In this document: positions 18,025 to 28,801 of the stretch, in pieces
Layout of the letters: every line of letters begins with the position of its first letter
How positions within the stretch are numbered: position 1 is the first letter of the stretch
NCBI GenBank assembly: GCA_040383945.1
Contig: JBEICN010000003.1
Span: 1 to 52,388 of the forward strand
Source of the DNA: CAIVSN01 sp040383945
GTDB lineage: Bacteria > Patescibacteriota > Gracilibacteria > BD1-5 > UBA2023
DNA: 52,388 nt
Direction of reading: 5' to 3'
Notes under the pieces: generated by a model
What the model was told of the DNA's origin: nothing
The model's input: only the letters and a program-made list of their open reading frames with translations
Databases searched by the model: none
Position numbers and translations under genes: made by a program

Positions 18025-20439
18025 ATGTCAAAATTAGTTCTTTGCGAAGTTCGTGTAGATCGCCTCAATGAAAAAGGGGTTTTTGTTGCGGAACAAATTC
18101 TTAATGTATTGCACAGCGTACAGGAGGCTCCGCGTTCGAGTTTTTTTGGAAGACGCCAGCCCGAATTGCTACCATTTACTTTTGAGGTGGCCAATATCGA
18201 CGGAGTGGTTCGATTCTTTTTTAGCACTCCAGAGGAATATCTTGGCATACTACAAAATCAGATTTACGCTCATTTTCCGAATGTTGAGTTTCATGTAACG
18301 GAAGAGTATTTTCCAGATGGCCCAGTACATGTGGCAGAAATGTCTCTCACGAGGGAGTATTTTTACCCATTAAAAATATATACAGACCTGAAGGATCGAA
18401 GCGAGAAAGAGACGATCGACCCGCTTTCTTCTATTACGAGCGCTTTATCCAAGGCCACCAAAGATACCCCGCTCTTACTTCAGGTGTGCTTTAGTCCCAT
18501 TCCAGACTCGTATTGGAAAAGTTTAGATCAAGTAGAAATATTTTTATCTCATCGCCCAAAGTGGATCAAGAAGCTCCTCAGTTCTCCATATGGAAAAATT
18601 GTCGATATTCTTTTTCGTCCGCTGGTGCTGATGGCCAAGTTTATACGCTTAATCGTACGAGGCACTGCCTCAGAAGAGGTTTCGCATGGAGAAGCTGCCA
18701 AAGGTCACTCTGAACTAGAAGCGCTGGTCCTTGAGAAAACAAAAACCTATGGATTTGCCGTTTCTGTACGCGCTGCTACTTTTTTGAGCGATCCTATGCT
18801 CGCCAAGGCACTACTTCGTGATTTGAGTAATTCTCTGCAGATCTTGAATCGCCCAAGTGGAAATTCTCTCAAGGTGGGCACTATAATTCACACTCATGAG
18901 CTTCTAAAACGTAGGACCAATGACGGAAAAATGATATTAAATTCTGCAGAACTTGCGGGCTTGGTGCATTTGCCGACAGTGTATGTAAAATCTCCTGGAA
19001 TAAATTGGGTCACCACAAAAAAGTTTGAGCCACCAGCAAATCTTCCGGTGTCTTTCAAAGAGAACTCAGATGTTACTCCACTCGGAAGTACTAATTTTCG
19101 AGGGACAGACACTCCATTTTGACTTATGCCAGAAGATCGACGTCGGCATGTGTATGTGATTGGTAAAACGGGTATGGGAAAATCTACCCTACTCGAAAAT
19201 ATGATTTTTGATGACATCAATAAGTGACGAGGGGTGGGTCTGGTAGATCCACATGGAGACTTGGCAGAAGCTATACTCGCGTTTATTCCAAAGCATCGCA
19301 CCAATGATGTAATCCTTTTTGATCCTTCTGATTCCAAGCATCCGATAGCCTTTAACATGCTCGAACAAGTAGTTCCTGAGCTGCGCCCTATTGTAGCCTC
19401 GTGACTGGTGGGTGTTTTTAAGAAAATATTTGGTGAAAGCTGGGGGCCACGCTTGGAGCATATTCTTCGCAATACCGTCATGACTTTGCTTGAGGTTCCG
19501 GATGCAACCATAATGTCCATTCCCTTGATGCTTACGATGAAGTCGTATCGGAAGAAGGTGGTATCAAAAATCAAAGATCCTATTTTGAAAAAATTCTGGG
19601 AGTCAGAATTTGAGGCCATGTGAAGCTCGGGGCAGACAGAAGCCGCCGGGCCAATTCTCAACAAGGTAGGACAGTTTCTCTCAAGCCCGCTCGTGCGCAA
19701 TATTGTCGGTCAGCCAAAAAATCCTTTTTCTCTTCGCTGGGCGATGGACAATGGCAAAATTGTCATCATCAATCTTTCCAAGGGGAAAATTGGAGAAGAT
19801 TCCTCCGCTCTACTCGGAGCGATGATGATTACCAAATTCCAAATTGATGCCATGAGTCGTGCGGATATTCTTGAGGGGAAGCGACGCGATTTTTATTTGT
19901 ATGTTGACGAGTTTCAAAATTTTGCTACTGATTCTTTTGCGACCATTCTTTCAGAGGCTCGAAAATATAAATTGAATCTTGTCATGGCAAACCAGTATAT
20001 TGAGCAGATGAACGAAATGGTGCAAGGTGCGGTTTTTGGAAATGTGGGAACCATTGTTTCGTTTCAGGTGGGAATTCATGATGCCAAAGTGCTTTCTGAA
20101 GTACTGGATGAAGAGTTAGTCATTCCGACCGATCTCATGAATCTCAAAAAGTACGATATCTATACCAAACTTCTCATTGATGGTATGCCTTCGCCAGTAT
20201 TCTCAGCGACCACTTTCCCACCGATCCGAACTCGACTTGATATTCCAGAGCAAAAACGAGATGTGGTTACCAAGGTTTCCCGTGAAAAATACTCCAAACC
20301 CGTGGACTTGGTAGAAAAGAAAATCATGGAATTCAACCAGAAGGTGGTCGAAGAAGAAAAGCAGTTCAAAGTGTCCGAAGAGGCATATAAGGAAAAGAAA
20401 AAAGAAGAACGTCGTAAGCAGAATGAGAATGCCAAATAG
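18025..20439 (+). CDS. VirD4/TraD-like conjugative coupling ATPase
   Basis: An 804-residue protein, ATG 18025 to TAG 20439, with UGA glycines at 19120, in DINK-G-RG, in VAS-G-L and at 19619. An N-terminal region of about 360 residues has no recognised motif. The ATPase core has Walker A YVIGKTGMGKST at about residue 375, GVGLVDPHGDLAE, Walker B FYLYVDEFQNFAT and a TraM-recognition-type end (QYIEQMNEM ... VGTIVSFQVG). The C terminus is a charged coiled coil. The family moves DNA or proteins through a membrane channel as hexamers. No relaxase or VirB channel gene lies nearby, but a VirB4-like ATPase is at 42011. The 3' end overlaps the PriA-like gene by 17 nt. Confidence 0.8.
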
Positions 20440-21307
20440 CATACTTTTGGCACAGATATTGCCGTTTGAAGCTTCGCAGGATGCCCAGGGATTTACATAT
20501 ATTGTGCCCCAAGATCTTAGGGCTATTATTCAGATTGGACAATTGGTTCAAATGCCGCTACGAGGGGATGTGGCCCATGGTATCGTTGCGAGTCTTGATA
20601 GTGTCGCTCACGAAGTGGTTACCGATGAGCTCAAGACCATAACTCAAATCATCGAAAATACTCCGCTATTCCAGCCGGAGCAAATTCACACCATGCTGAG
20701 TTATGCGCAAAAACATGCGATCCACATTCACAAGGTTGCAGCCTTTTTTATGCCAGCGTCGATTCGCAATCGTATTACAAAGTATGGACTCAAGGCTCAA
20801 AATCCTGTGGCTTCATCGTGAGAATTGAGGAGTCAGGCCACCACCCCAGAGTTAGTATTTTTCCCGAATTCAAAAAATGTGCTCCTAGAAGCATGAGAGC
20901 TTCTCAAACATCCAGGGGTTGCTATCATTACCCCGAGCGATATTTTTACCCAAAAAGCACTTTCCTATTTTTGAGAAATCCCCCCAACTCTTGGCGTATT
21001 TGATACCTCTATGACCGAAACCGCCCGAGCGAAATTCTGGATAGATATTTTTTGAGATAAATATCATTCTGTGATTTGAACTCGGAGACTCGTTACATAT
21101 AATCTTAAGCGATTCCATACCGTGGTATTTCTCGAAGATACCCTGTTTCGTGAATTGTTACATTCGTTTCATCGATACCACGCATTAGAAATACTTTCTG
21201 GAAGTTTGCATGCTGGTCAAGAATTCCGAATTTATAGCTCCACTCCAAGCATCGAGAGTATGTCGCTTGCTCTCGCCAAAAAAATCAATTTCACCACTCG
21301 CTTGTAA
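20423..21307 (+). CDS. Degenerate primosomal protein N' (PriA-like) without helicase ATPase motifs
   Basis: A 294-residue protein, ATG 20423 (or 20429) to TAA 21307, with five UGA glycines. Residues 5-110 resemble the PriA 3'-DNA-binding domain (LLAQILPFEASQDAQGFTYIVP, IIQIGQLVQMPLRG, HGIVASL). The rest matches the first half of the helicase domain only in outline: VIGTRRLVTYNLKRFHTVVFLEDT stands where PriA has 'VVGTRSALF..F.nLglIivDEEH', and HRYHALEIL stands where it has 'PRYHARDVA'. Walker A is missing, DEEH has become LEDT, and the zinc-binding and C-terminal helicase parts are absent (PriA is about 730 residues). It probably keeps a DNA-binding or structural role in replication restart. 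It overlaps the VirD4-like gene and is 5 bp from the PBP gene. Confidence 0.65.
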
Positions 21308-21312
21308 ATTTC

Positions 21313-23631
21313 ATGGACTCGCTACTCCTCGTTCTACGCCGGCTGGCCCAAATCACCGTGAGAAAGCTCCAGCACTTGGATCGCATAAACTATCTCAAGA
21401 TTTTTTTTGCTATTTTTGGTCTGTACATTATCTGGACAACCTTTCGATATACGGTTTTGGAAAATCAATACTATCAGGAGTTGGCTGACAAACAGCAGAC
21501 TATCACGGTAAAAAATCCAGTTTCCCGTGGAACTATCTATTCCAGTAATGAGCCATCAGGGGTATTTTCTACTTCTACCAATCTTCCTGATTTGGCCATA
21601 GACCCGCAAGCGAGATGAGATAGAAAGGCTATGATACAATTTGTTACTGACATCGTATATTTTGAATATTGTGCCAGAGAGCGGATACTTACCAACGACT
21701 GTCTTGATGGCGTACTTTCTTATATACGTGAACCGAGGGAAGATACTCAAAAATACACACCTGAACTATTGAAGAATAAGTTAAAAACTTCTTTGACGGC
21801 CCGAATCGAAAAGCCCTACTTGGACTTCGTGCTTCTCAAGGAAAATCTTTCTATCGATGAGATACAAAATTTTGAAGCTCTCAACATCAATGGAATTTTT
21901 CTCATATCTGGGAATGCGTATGTGAATCCTACTATTTTGGAAGATCCTGCATTTGCTTCAGAAAAACTTCAGGCCATTCTCGGAATGCCCAAGGCATCAC
22001 TTGATTACCTCATGAGCAAGCGAGCCATTCGCTATGTTAAGATTTTGAAGCGCATGAATCTTTCCACGAAGGATTTTATAGATACCAAGCTTACAGATGA
22101 AAAAGAGGCCATCAAAAAAGGATTCATTCGAGAAGAAGCTGGAATCGGCAATTATTTTATTCTTGAGCCGAATCCAACTCGTTTTTATCCAGAAAAAACT
22201 CTCGGAGGTCAGGTGATTGGCTTTGTCGATAACGAAGGTATTGGTCGATATGGTATTGAATCGTATTTTCAAGATTATCTTCAGGGGCAGGAGGGTGAGC
22301 GACAAACGAGAAAAGATGCTTCCGGAAGGACTATCGGTGGATATAATTTATCAGAAAAGAAAATGGTCGGAGGAGCGGACATCAAACTTACTATTGATCG
22401 AAATATTCAAAAGGAGGTGAGCCGACTTCTCAAGGAAGGCATAGAGTCATTTCGAGCAAACAAAGGATCTGTCGTAATTTTAGATCCCAAAACTGGGGCG
22501 GTGATCGCCATGGCAAATTATCCCGATTTTGATCCGAATTCGTTTGGTGATGTGTATGAGATTGAAAAAGTGAGTTATGCGAGATACCCTAGACCCACCT
22601 TTGATCTTATGGGTATGCCAGTATTCGTGGAAGATAGTTCTACGGGGAAGGAATATACCTATCTCGGTAAAAAGATATATTTGCGTCAAGCAACTGAATC
22701 CGAGCTTGGGAATGTGGCAATCGTAAAATATAAATTCAAAAATAATTTTTGACCAGGAGTGTATCAGAACGATGCCATCTCTGGACTGTATGAACCGGGT
22801 TCTGTATTCAAAGCCATTACCGCTTCTGTAGGTATTGATACCGGAGATATTAAGCCTACCGATACATACACAGATAAAGGTTTTGTAAAGATTGATAAAT
22901 ATACCATTAAGAATGTTTCCAAAGAATGTATCGGAAGGCATACCTACGCACATGCGCTTGACTGGTCTTGTAATGTGGGAATGATCGATATTGCACAAAA
23001 AATAGGAACATCGCTGTTTCATAAATATATCTTGGATTTTGGATTTGGTAACAAGACGAACATTACCTTGGAGGGTGAAACTTTTGGGCGAATCCCAAGT
23101 TATGAGAAGTGGTCGAGAACCGACTTATTTACCGCTTCTTTCGGACAGGGATTGATTACAGCGACTCCGCTTCAGATGGCAGCAGCGTATGTTGCTATTG
23201 CAAATGGGGGAATCTATTATGAACCATATATTGTCGATTCGATCACCTTTAGTGATGGGCGAGTCGCTCAGAATGTGCCAAAACCTCTGCGTCGAGTCAT
23301 CTCTGAGGCTGCTTCAAAAAAAGTGGTTGCCATGCTAACGGAGGGGGCTAAGGTTGGTTTTGCCAAAAAGGGAGGCGTAGAAGGGTACGATGTCGCAGGA
23401 AAGACCGGTACCTCACAAATCGCTACTCGTGGGGTGTACGAAACAGGCGGACCTGGACACACTATAACCTCTTACGGAGGATTTGCCCCAGCGAGTAATC
23501 CAAAGTTTGTTATGATCGTTAAAATCGATCGACCAAGATCGGCTGAGTTTTCTGAAACTACTTCCTCCGCTCTTTTTTCAAATATTGCAAAATATCTCTT
23601 GAATTATTATGCCATACCCAAAAATAAATAA
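21313..23631 (+). CDS. Penicillin-binding protein 2 / FtsI-type transpeptidase
   Basis: A 772-residue protein, ATG 21313 to TAA 23631, with UGA glycines at 21616 and 22750. One N-terminal membrane span at about residues 29-46, a PBP dimerisation domain (LENQYYQELADKQQ, RGTIYSSN), then a transpeptidase domain with SxxK in YEPGSVFKAIT (Ser497), SxN in DWSCNVG (Ser552) and KTGTSQ (Lys697). It cross-links peptidoglycan at the septum or lateral wall, so the organism builds a wall. Between about residues 395 and 475 there is an insertion with Tyr/Lys-rich sequence not usual in FtsI. Whether it is FtsI (division) or PBP2/MrdA (elongation) cannot be settled. Last gene of a plus-strand run; a shared bidirectional terminator follows. 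Confidence 0.9.
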
Positions 23632-23670
23632 TGGGTAAAAATCCTAGCCGAAGTAAGCCTTACTTTTGAA

Positions 23671-23706
23671 GGGTAGCCTTGCAGAGGAGGGTAGCCTTGC
23701 AAACAA
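23671..23706. repeat. Two tandem 18-bp units
   Basis: GGGTAGCCTTGCA occurs at 23671-23683 and again at 23689-23701, spaced by 18 bp, in the short gap between the PBP stop and the bidirectional terminator. Confidence 0.6.
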
Positions 23707-23739
23707 AAAAATATAGCATACATGATGCTATATTTTTTT
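23705..23739. terminator. Bidirectional terminator between PBP and rpsA
   Basis: A 15-bp perfect stem, A7-TATAGCAT (23705-23719) with its complement at 23725-23739, around a 5-nt loop. The A and T tracts at the ends give a U-run for both strands, and two convergent genes end within 75 bp and 10 bp of it. Confidence 0.8.
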
Positions 23740-23748
23740 GAGAGAAGA

Positions 23749-24918
23749 TTACTCGCTCGCTGGAGCTTCGCTCGCTACTTCCTTCTTTTCTTTTTTCGGA
23801 GCTCGCTTTGGTTTTGATTCAGCGGCTTCGATAGCTTCTGGGCTTGGTCCAGTATAGTTTGGATCCAAGGCTTTCATCGAGAGTCCAATACGCTTTGCTT
23901 GTGCATCAAAGGTAATAATCTTTGCCTTGCAAGGCTCTCCTGCCTTGATGTCGTTCACATCACCAGCAACTTCAGAAAGGTGAATAAGACCAGAAATTCC
24001 TCCGTCAAGCGCTAGGAATACTCCAAATTGCGATACTCGGAGCACAGGAACTTCAACAATATCATCCACTTTGTATTTTGCGGCGAGTTCAGCCCAAGGG
24101 TTTGCTCGGAGTCGCTTCATAGAAAGACTGATTTTATCTCCCTCTACTCCGATAACTTGAACTTTTACCTGATCCCCAATCTTGGCAAATTTACTTGGGT
24201 TGGCAACATGTCCCCAGTCAATTTCTGACACATGAACGAGTCCTTCGATACCGTTGAAGGTAATGAAAAGTCCGTAAGTCAGAATACCAGAAACGACTCC
24301 CTCTACAATATCTCCCGATTTAAGGGTAGACATAGCTGCGGCTCGTTGTTCTTCGAGAGCTGCCTTTTCGGAGAAGATAATTTTCTTTCCGTCATTGTCG
24401 ACATTGATGACACGAACTTTGAACGGCTTTCCGACGAGTCGTTGGAGGTGTTCGAGAATTCGTTCTGGATTGGCTCCTTCCACGCGTGGATAGTTCATCG
24501 GAGTAAGTTGAGAAACGGGGATGAATCCCTTGATTCCGTCGAGATCAATCAAAAGCCCTCCCTTGTTGGCTTCGTTTGGTATAACGGTAATAATCTCCTT
24601 GGTGTCAAAATTTGAGTGGAGTTTTTCAATCAACTTTATTTGAGATGCTTTTCGAAGTGAGAGGTGGATAATACCAGAGTGTCGATCTTCACCGATCACA
24701 ATGGAATCAACCAAATCACCAGAAGCAAGCCCAGACGCATCTTCAGTAGATGAAGTCATATGAGCTCCAGCGATTACGCCGGTGAATTGCCCTCCGAGAT
24801 CGACCAGGATCATTTTTTGGTTTGCAGAGATGACGGTACCCGCGATGATTTCCCCTACTACGGGAGTTTTAATCGGGGTCGCTTTGGCAATCAAATCTTT
24901 GAAATCTTGAGTTGTCAT
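23749..24918 (-). CDS. rpsA: Ribosomal protein S1 (four S1 domains)
   Basis: A 389-residue protein, ATG 24918 to TAA 23749. Four S1/OB repeats follow each other at about residues 17-90, 105-175, 190-258 and 272-342; each starts with a G-x-x-V/I-x-G-x-V strand (VGEIIAGTVIS, GDIVEGVVSGILTYG, DDIVEVPVLRVSQFG) and the second to fourth carry the GLVHVSE/GLIHLSE signature or its variant GFIPVSQ. The tail is Ala/Lys/Glu-rich and disordered. Four domains instead of six matches shorter S1 proteins of several phyla. All 35 glycines are GGN with no UGA, unlike most genes nearby, as expected if UGA is slow and avoided in highly expressed genes. A tRNA-His gene lies just upstream on the same strand and may share the transcript. 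Confidence 0.92.
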   Translation of the reverse strand: MTTQDFKDLIAKATPIKTPVVGEIIAGTVISANQKMILVDLGGQFTGVIAGAHMTSSTEDASGLASGDLVDSIVIGEDRHSGIIHLSLRKASQIKLIEKLHSNFDTKEIITVIPNEANKGGLLIDLDGIKGFIPVSQLTPMNYPRVEGANPERILEHLQRLVGKPFKVRVINVDNDGKKIIFSEKAALEEQRAAAMSTLKSGDIVEGVVSGILTYGLFITFNGIEGLVHVSEIDWGHVANPSKFAKIGDQVKVQVIGVEGDKISLSMKRLRANPWAELAAKYKVDDIVEVPVLRVSQFGVFLALDGGISGLIHLSEVAGDVNDIKAGEPCKAKIITFDAQAKRIGLSMKALDPNYTGPSPEAIEAAESKPKRAPKKEKKEVASEAPASE

Positions 24919-24950
24919 AAGAAAGTAACGAAATAAAAATAAAAAATACT

Positions 24951-25028
24951 TGGGGCGATCGACGAGGCTTGAACTCGCAACATCCAGATTCACAGTCTGG
25001 CGCTCTAACCAATTGAACTACGACCGCC
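24951..25028 (-). tRNA. tRNA-His with anticodon GUG
   Basis: Reading the minus strand: extra G-1 (25028), acceptor GCGGTCG with CGATCGC, C73 opposite G-1 as required for histidine, and encoded CCA (24951-24953). The anticodon stem CCAGA/TCTGG closes the loop CTGTGAA, anticodon GTG complementary to 24991-24993. The T arm is TGCGA-GTTCAAG-CCTCG in outline, slightly irregular. Confidence 0.93.
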
Positions 25029-25105
25029 ATGTTGGCGTAGTTTGAAAAATATTCCAAATTGCCCGTGAAGTATATGCACCAAGCCAAAAATGGCAAAAAA
25101 AAGTG

Positions 25106-25232
25106 AGGAAAACCCAGGGAAAACGCGAACTCCTCGTCAATTTCCGTGCTCCTCACTCGACGTACTTGCCAGTACGTTTCGCTACAGTGCTCAAAATTGA
25201 CTTCGGATTTCATTGTTTCCCTAGGTTTTCTT
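25106..25232. repeat. Imperfect long inverted repeat, MITE-like
   Basis: The left arm (about 25106-25146: AAAACCCAGGGAAAAC ... GTCAATTTCCG) and right arm (about 25190-25232: TTGACTTCGG ... GTTTCCCTAGGTTTTC) are imperfect complements over roughly 40 nt. At the centre CGTACT-TGCC-AGTACG (25161-25176) makes a perfect small hairpin, and GTGCTC occurs directly at 25146 and 25188. It fills most of the 350-bp gap between tRNA-His and recG, which holds no supported gene. The layout is that of a miniature inverted-repeat element or a long structured RNA. Confidence 0.5.
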
Positions 25233-25344
25233 GGTAGGAATATCAATAGGGGGTTCGTGATATTTCGCGAATTGATACCGATATCCGGAAAGCGTTTTCT
25301 TGGTGAAAAATGGATGTAGTGTCAAAGAAAAAGTTGATACGAAT

Positions 25345-25373
25345 TTCGCATTTTGGAGGGCTTTCCATACAAT
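25345..25373 (+). promoter_or_regulatory. Promoter of recG (TTCGCA / 17 nt / TACAAT)
   Basis: TTCGCA (25345-25350), 17-nt spacer, TACAAT (25368-25373), ending 6 nt before the recG ATG. Leaderless arrangement. Confidence 0.5.
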
Positions 25374-25379
25374 GAAAGC

Positions 25380-27338
25380 ATGCAACTTACCAAGGAACTT
25401 CTCCATACTACCGATGCGCACATCAAAAAACTTAGGGCAGCTGGTATAGAGACCACGCTCGATTTTTTGTGACATTTTCCGAGAAAGTTGGAGAATCGAT
25501 CTCAGGTACTGGAACATTTCAGTTATGTGAGCCTAAAAGATAAAAATACCATCAAGCTCACAATTGAATCCATAATTTCTGAACGCACTCGAAGTGGAAA
25601 ACTACTCTCCAAAGTCATACTTCGAGACAAACAAGGATCTATGGCCGAAGCCGTATATTTTACCAAGCCGTATTTTCTCGCCAAATTCAAGTCCGGTGAC
25701 ACCGTGATGTTATATGGAAAGGCGAAGTATGAGTATGGAAAACTTTCTTTCCTCACCCCCGAACTCGAGTTGTACCAAGAGGATCGCTGTGAATTCGTTC
25801 CAGTGTACTCTGATTGTAATTATATACCGGGTACTTGGTTTGCTGAAAAAATGGAGCATCTTCGGCCATTCCTTTCTCAAATTACCGATGTGCTTCCATG
25901 AGAAATTCGCAAGAAAAAAGGATTCCGATCTCGACAAGAAAATGTTACCGCTCTGCACTTTCCCAAAACAGAAGCGGATTTTGTGCGATCAAGATCCGAG
26001 CTCGCCTATGAAGAACTTTTTATGATTCAGTACCGCTGACTCGAGCGTAAAAAAGCCGAACGCGCTCGAACAGAAGGTATGGCACCAAAAATTATGCTAA
26101 ATGCCGAACGGATGAAGGGGCTCATTTCCAATTTGCCCTATGAACTGACCGGGAAGCAGAAAATCGTGCTATTTCAGATCCTGCGAGATATGGAGCACGC
26201 TCATTCCATGGCGAGACTACTCCAATGAGACGTAGGAACCGGCAAAACCATCGTCGCCTTTTTGGCAGCTATTCATGCGATATTGGAGTCAGGTATCCAG
26301 GTCGCGATTATGGCACCGACAGAAATTCTTGCTCGTCAACATTTCGACGGATGGAACGAGCAATTTGGACAACTCGGTATTTCTTCCGATCTGCTCGTAG
26401 GTTCGCTGACCGCCAAACAGAAAAAAATGGCCAAAGAGCGGCTGAAATCTTGACTCACAAATTTAATTATCGGTACCCATGCTCTCGTAGAGGAGGATGT
26501 GCATTTTGCAAATCTTGGATTTGTTATTGTCGACGAACAGCATCGTTTTTGAGTAAATCAGCGGCGCACTCTAGAGGCCTACTACAGTCTTTCGGGGAAA
26601 ATGTTCCCGCATGTGCTGAATATGACCGCGACTCCCATTCCGAGAACTTTGGCATTAACTCTCTATGGCGATCAGGATCTCTCTATTCTCAATGAGTATC
26701 CGGCCTCCCGAAAGCCAATTCATACCTCAGTAGTTCGAGAGGATCAACGGGATCAGATATACCGGATGATCGACCATGAAATTTCTCTGGGTCGGCAGGT
26801 ATTCTGGATTTCGCCGCTCGTCGAGGAGTCGGAAACTCTTGATATCGCAAATGCCGTGAACACTGCTGAAACTTTGCGTATGATTTTTGCTCAAAAAACC
26901 GTATGACTCGTCCACGGTCGTCTCAAAGCCCGGGAAAAAGACGAGGTAATGCAGCAATTTTTTGAAGGCGAGCTCGATATACTGTCTTCGACCTCCGTAG
27001 TGGAAGTCGGAGTCAACAACCCCAACGCCACGGTTATTTGTATTGAAGCAGCTGAGCGGTTTGGTCTTTCCCAACTTCATCAGTTTCGCGGACGCGTTGG
27101 TCGTGGCATTCATCAATCATACTGCTATCTTTTTACGAGCAAAAACTATGTGGGAGAACGGCTCAAAGCCATGGAGCGATCGAGCGATGGGTTTGAGCTT
27201 TCAGAAATTGATCTTGAACTCCGTTGACCGGGTGAGGTCTATGGCGTACGCCAAAGTGGACTCCCTGAGTTCAAAATTGCAGACATCAAAGATCTGGAGC
27301 TCGTTGCAGAAATCCGAGAAGATATCGAAAATTTGTAA
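25380..27338 (+). CDS. recG: ATP-dependent DNA helicase RecG
   Basis: A 652-residue protein (E. coli 693), ATG 25380 to TAA 27338, interrupted by eight TGA codons in the standard code. Wedge/OB domain at residues 60-150; helicase domain with Walker A LLQ-G-DVGTGKTIVA (first Gly is UGA 26226), APTEILARQH, Walker B DEQHRF-G-VNQR (UGA 26550), MTATPIPRTLALTLYGD, then domain 2 with VEVGVNNPNATVICIEAAERFGLSQLHQFRGRVGRG and LR-G-PGE (UGA 27225). These UGAs sit on invariant glycines and are the best single proof of the code. RecG regresses stalled forks and branch-migrates junctions. RuvA follows about 850 bp downstream, but a pilin and terminator intervene. Confidence 0.96.
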
Positions 27339-27454
27339 TTTTTTCAAGAATGTGTTTTTATATTAAAACATATACCTCTTATTTGTCATTTGTTTTTACT
27401 GGATATTTGACGAGTAGGCCTATACTTTATTTTATATTTTTTAATTTCATTTGT

Positions 27455-28090
27455 ATGAAATTTACACAGAATACCAAAGGTTTCACGCTCATCGAGCTAC
27501 TTGTAGTAATCACGATTATTGGGATTCTTGCCGTAGGAGGAACAGCTACCTACACATCTCAGATCCAAAAAGCACGAGACAGTACGCGAATGACGGATCT
27601 GAACGCACTACGATCCTGAATAGAGCAGTTTTATCAGGATTTTGCAGAATATCCGGCAGCTGCATCATGAGCCATACTTGATACTGTTACATGAGTTGCC
27701 GCGTATGTGCCCAAAATTCCAAAAGATGTAAAATCAGGTCAGCTTTGTAGCAACGGAAACACTGGAGTACCTACAGGGTGTGATTATATGTATAACTCAG
27801 CAGATGATTCCAATGGTATTAGACTTGGTATCTATCGTGTGACTTCCGCATTTGAAAATAAGAGTAACGCTGTTACTAAGGCAAACAATGATGCAGGACT
27901 TTACAATGCTTGATCAGGAAGTCAGTCTAGGCTAGAATTCGGTCTTTCTCTTACTTCTACAACTACCCCAACGGTATGCCTAAGAACAGCAACTACTTCA
28001 ACTACTGCATCTGCTGTTACCACTTCACTAGCATCTGTTGCAGCAAATGCTTGTACAAGTCCAGATGGCTTAGTGATTGCTGGTAATTAA
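27455..28090 (+). CDS. Type IV pilin / pseudopilin
   Basis: A 211-residue prepilin, ATG 27455 to TAA 28090, with UGA glycines at 27617 and three to four more sites. A short basic leader MKFTQNTKG is followed by the prepilin peptidase site G-FTLIELLVVITIIGILA, with Glu5 present. The C-terminal half is Thr/Ser/Asn-rich with four cysteines (CSNGNTG, GCDYMY, TVCLRT, NACTSPDG) that could form two disulfides. PilT is encoded at 15942; the assembly ATPase, prepilin peptidase and secretin are not in the window. It has its own leader and a strong terminator at 28109. Confidence 0.9.
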
Positions 28091-28108
28091 CTAATTCCTA
28101 AGATACGT

Positions 28109-28133
28109 AAACCCGGTTTCCCCGGGTTTTTTT
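28109..28133 (+). terminator. Rho-independent terminator after pilin gene
   Basis: AAACCCGG (28109-28116) pairs with CCGGGTTT (28122-28129), 5-nt loop, followed by more T. Confidence 0.8.
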
Positions 28134-28189
28134 CTTGCCATTTCTTCGTCTCGGAGTAGCCTAGTGATGACCATTTCAAATATTGCTCC

Positions 28190-28771
28190 ATGCTTTCTTA
28201 TATCCGAGGTTCGATTGTTCATATATTTGATTCCAAGCTGACTATCACTCCCGAGGGAATCGGACTTGGATATGAAGTTCTTTGTCCAGGGACCGTGCTC
28301 AGCACCGTAGTTCTTGGCGAGTCCGTAGAACTGTTCTTACATCATCATATTACCGATGTTTCTCAAGTTCTCTTTGGCTTTGGAAGCTCAGAAGAACGAC
28401 TTTTTTTTCGAAAACTTCTCAAAGTGGACGGGGTAGGGGGAAAAACTGCTCTTTCTCTCTTGAATCTCGGGATGCGAAATTTGGTACTCGCCATTGAAAA
28501 GGGCGATGAAAAAGTCCTCGCCGGAGCCAATGGGGTCGGCAAGAAAACGGCCCTCAAAATCATCGTCGAACTCAAGAAGGAACTTTCAGGAGAGATGCTC
28601 TTCGCAGACGAAAAACAAGTAGAGCTCGCCCCGTCGCACCACCTCCAAATCATTGACACGCTCGTTGGCATGGGGTACGATAAGTCGATGGTTCAAAAGG
28701 TAGTTTCTCAAATGCCCGAAGTTCAGAAAACTCTACAAGAACAGATAGTTTGGGCGATCAAACAACTGTAA
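28190..28771 (+). CDS. ruvA: Holliday junction branch migration protein RuvA
   Basis: A 193-residue protein, ATG 28190 to TAA 28771, with no UGA among 19 glycines. OB domain MLSYIRGSIVHIFDSKL and GIGLGYEV; acidic-pin region; two helix-hairpin-helix motifs KVDGVGGKTALSLL and GANGVGKKTALKIIVELK; C-terminal RuvB-binding domain with TLVGMGYDKSMVQKVV. The tetramer binds Holliday junctions and loads RuvB. The csaB-like gene follows 30 bp downstream. Confidence 0.95.
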   Translation: MLSYIRGSIVHIFDSKLTITPEGIGLGYEVLCPGTVLSTVVLGESVELFLHHHITDVSQVLFGFGSSEERLFFRKLLKVDGVGGKTALSLLNLGMRNLVLAIEKGDEKVLAGANGVGKKTALKIIVELKKELSGEMLFADEKQVELAPSHHLQIIDTLVGMGYDKSMVQKVVSQMPEVQKTLQEQIVWAIKQL

Positions 28772-28801
28772 TTGTCTCACGCATTCTCAGCGAAATCAAT
28801 C

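Noticed and set aside
18894..19700. 268-codon minus-strand frame antisense to the VirD4-like ATPase
   Set aside because: It covers the Walker A region of a well-supported plus-strand gene.
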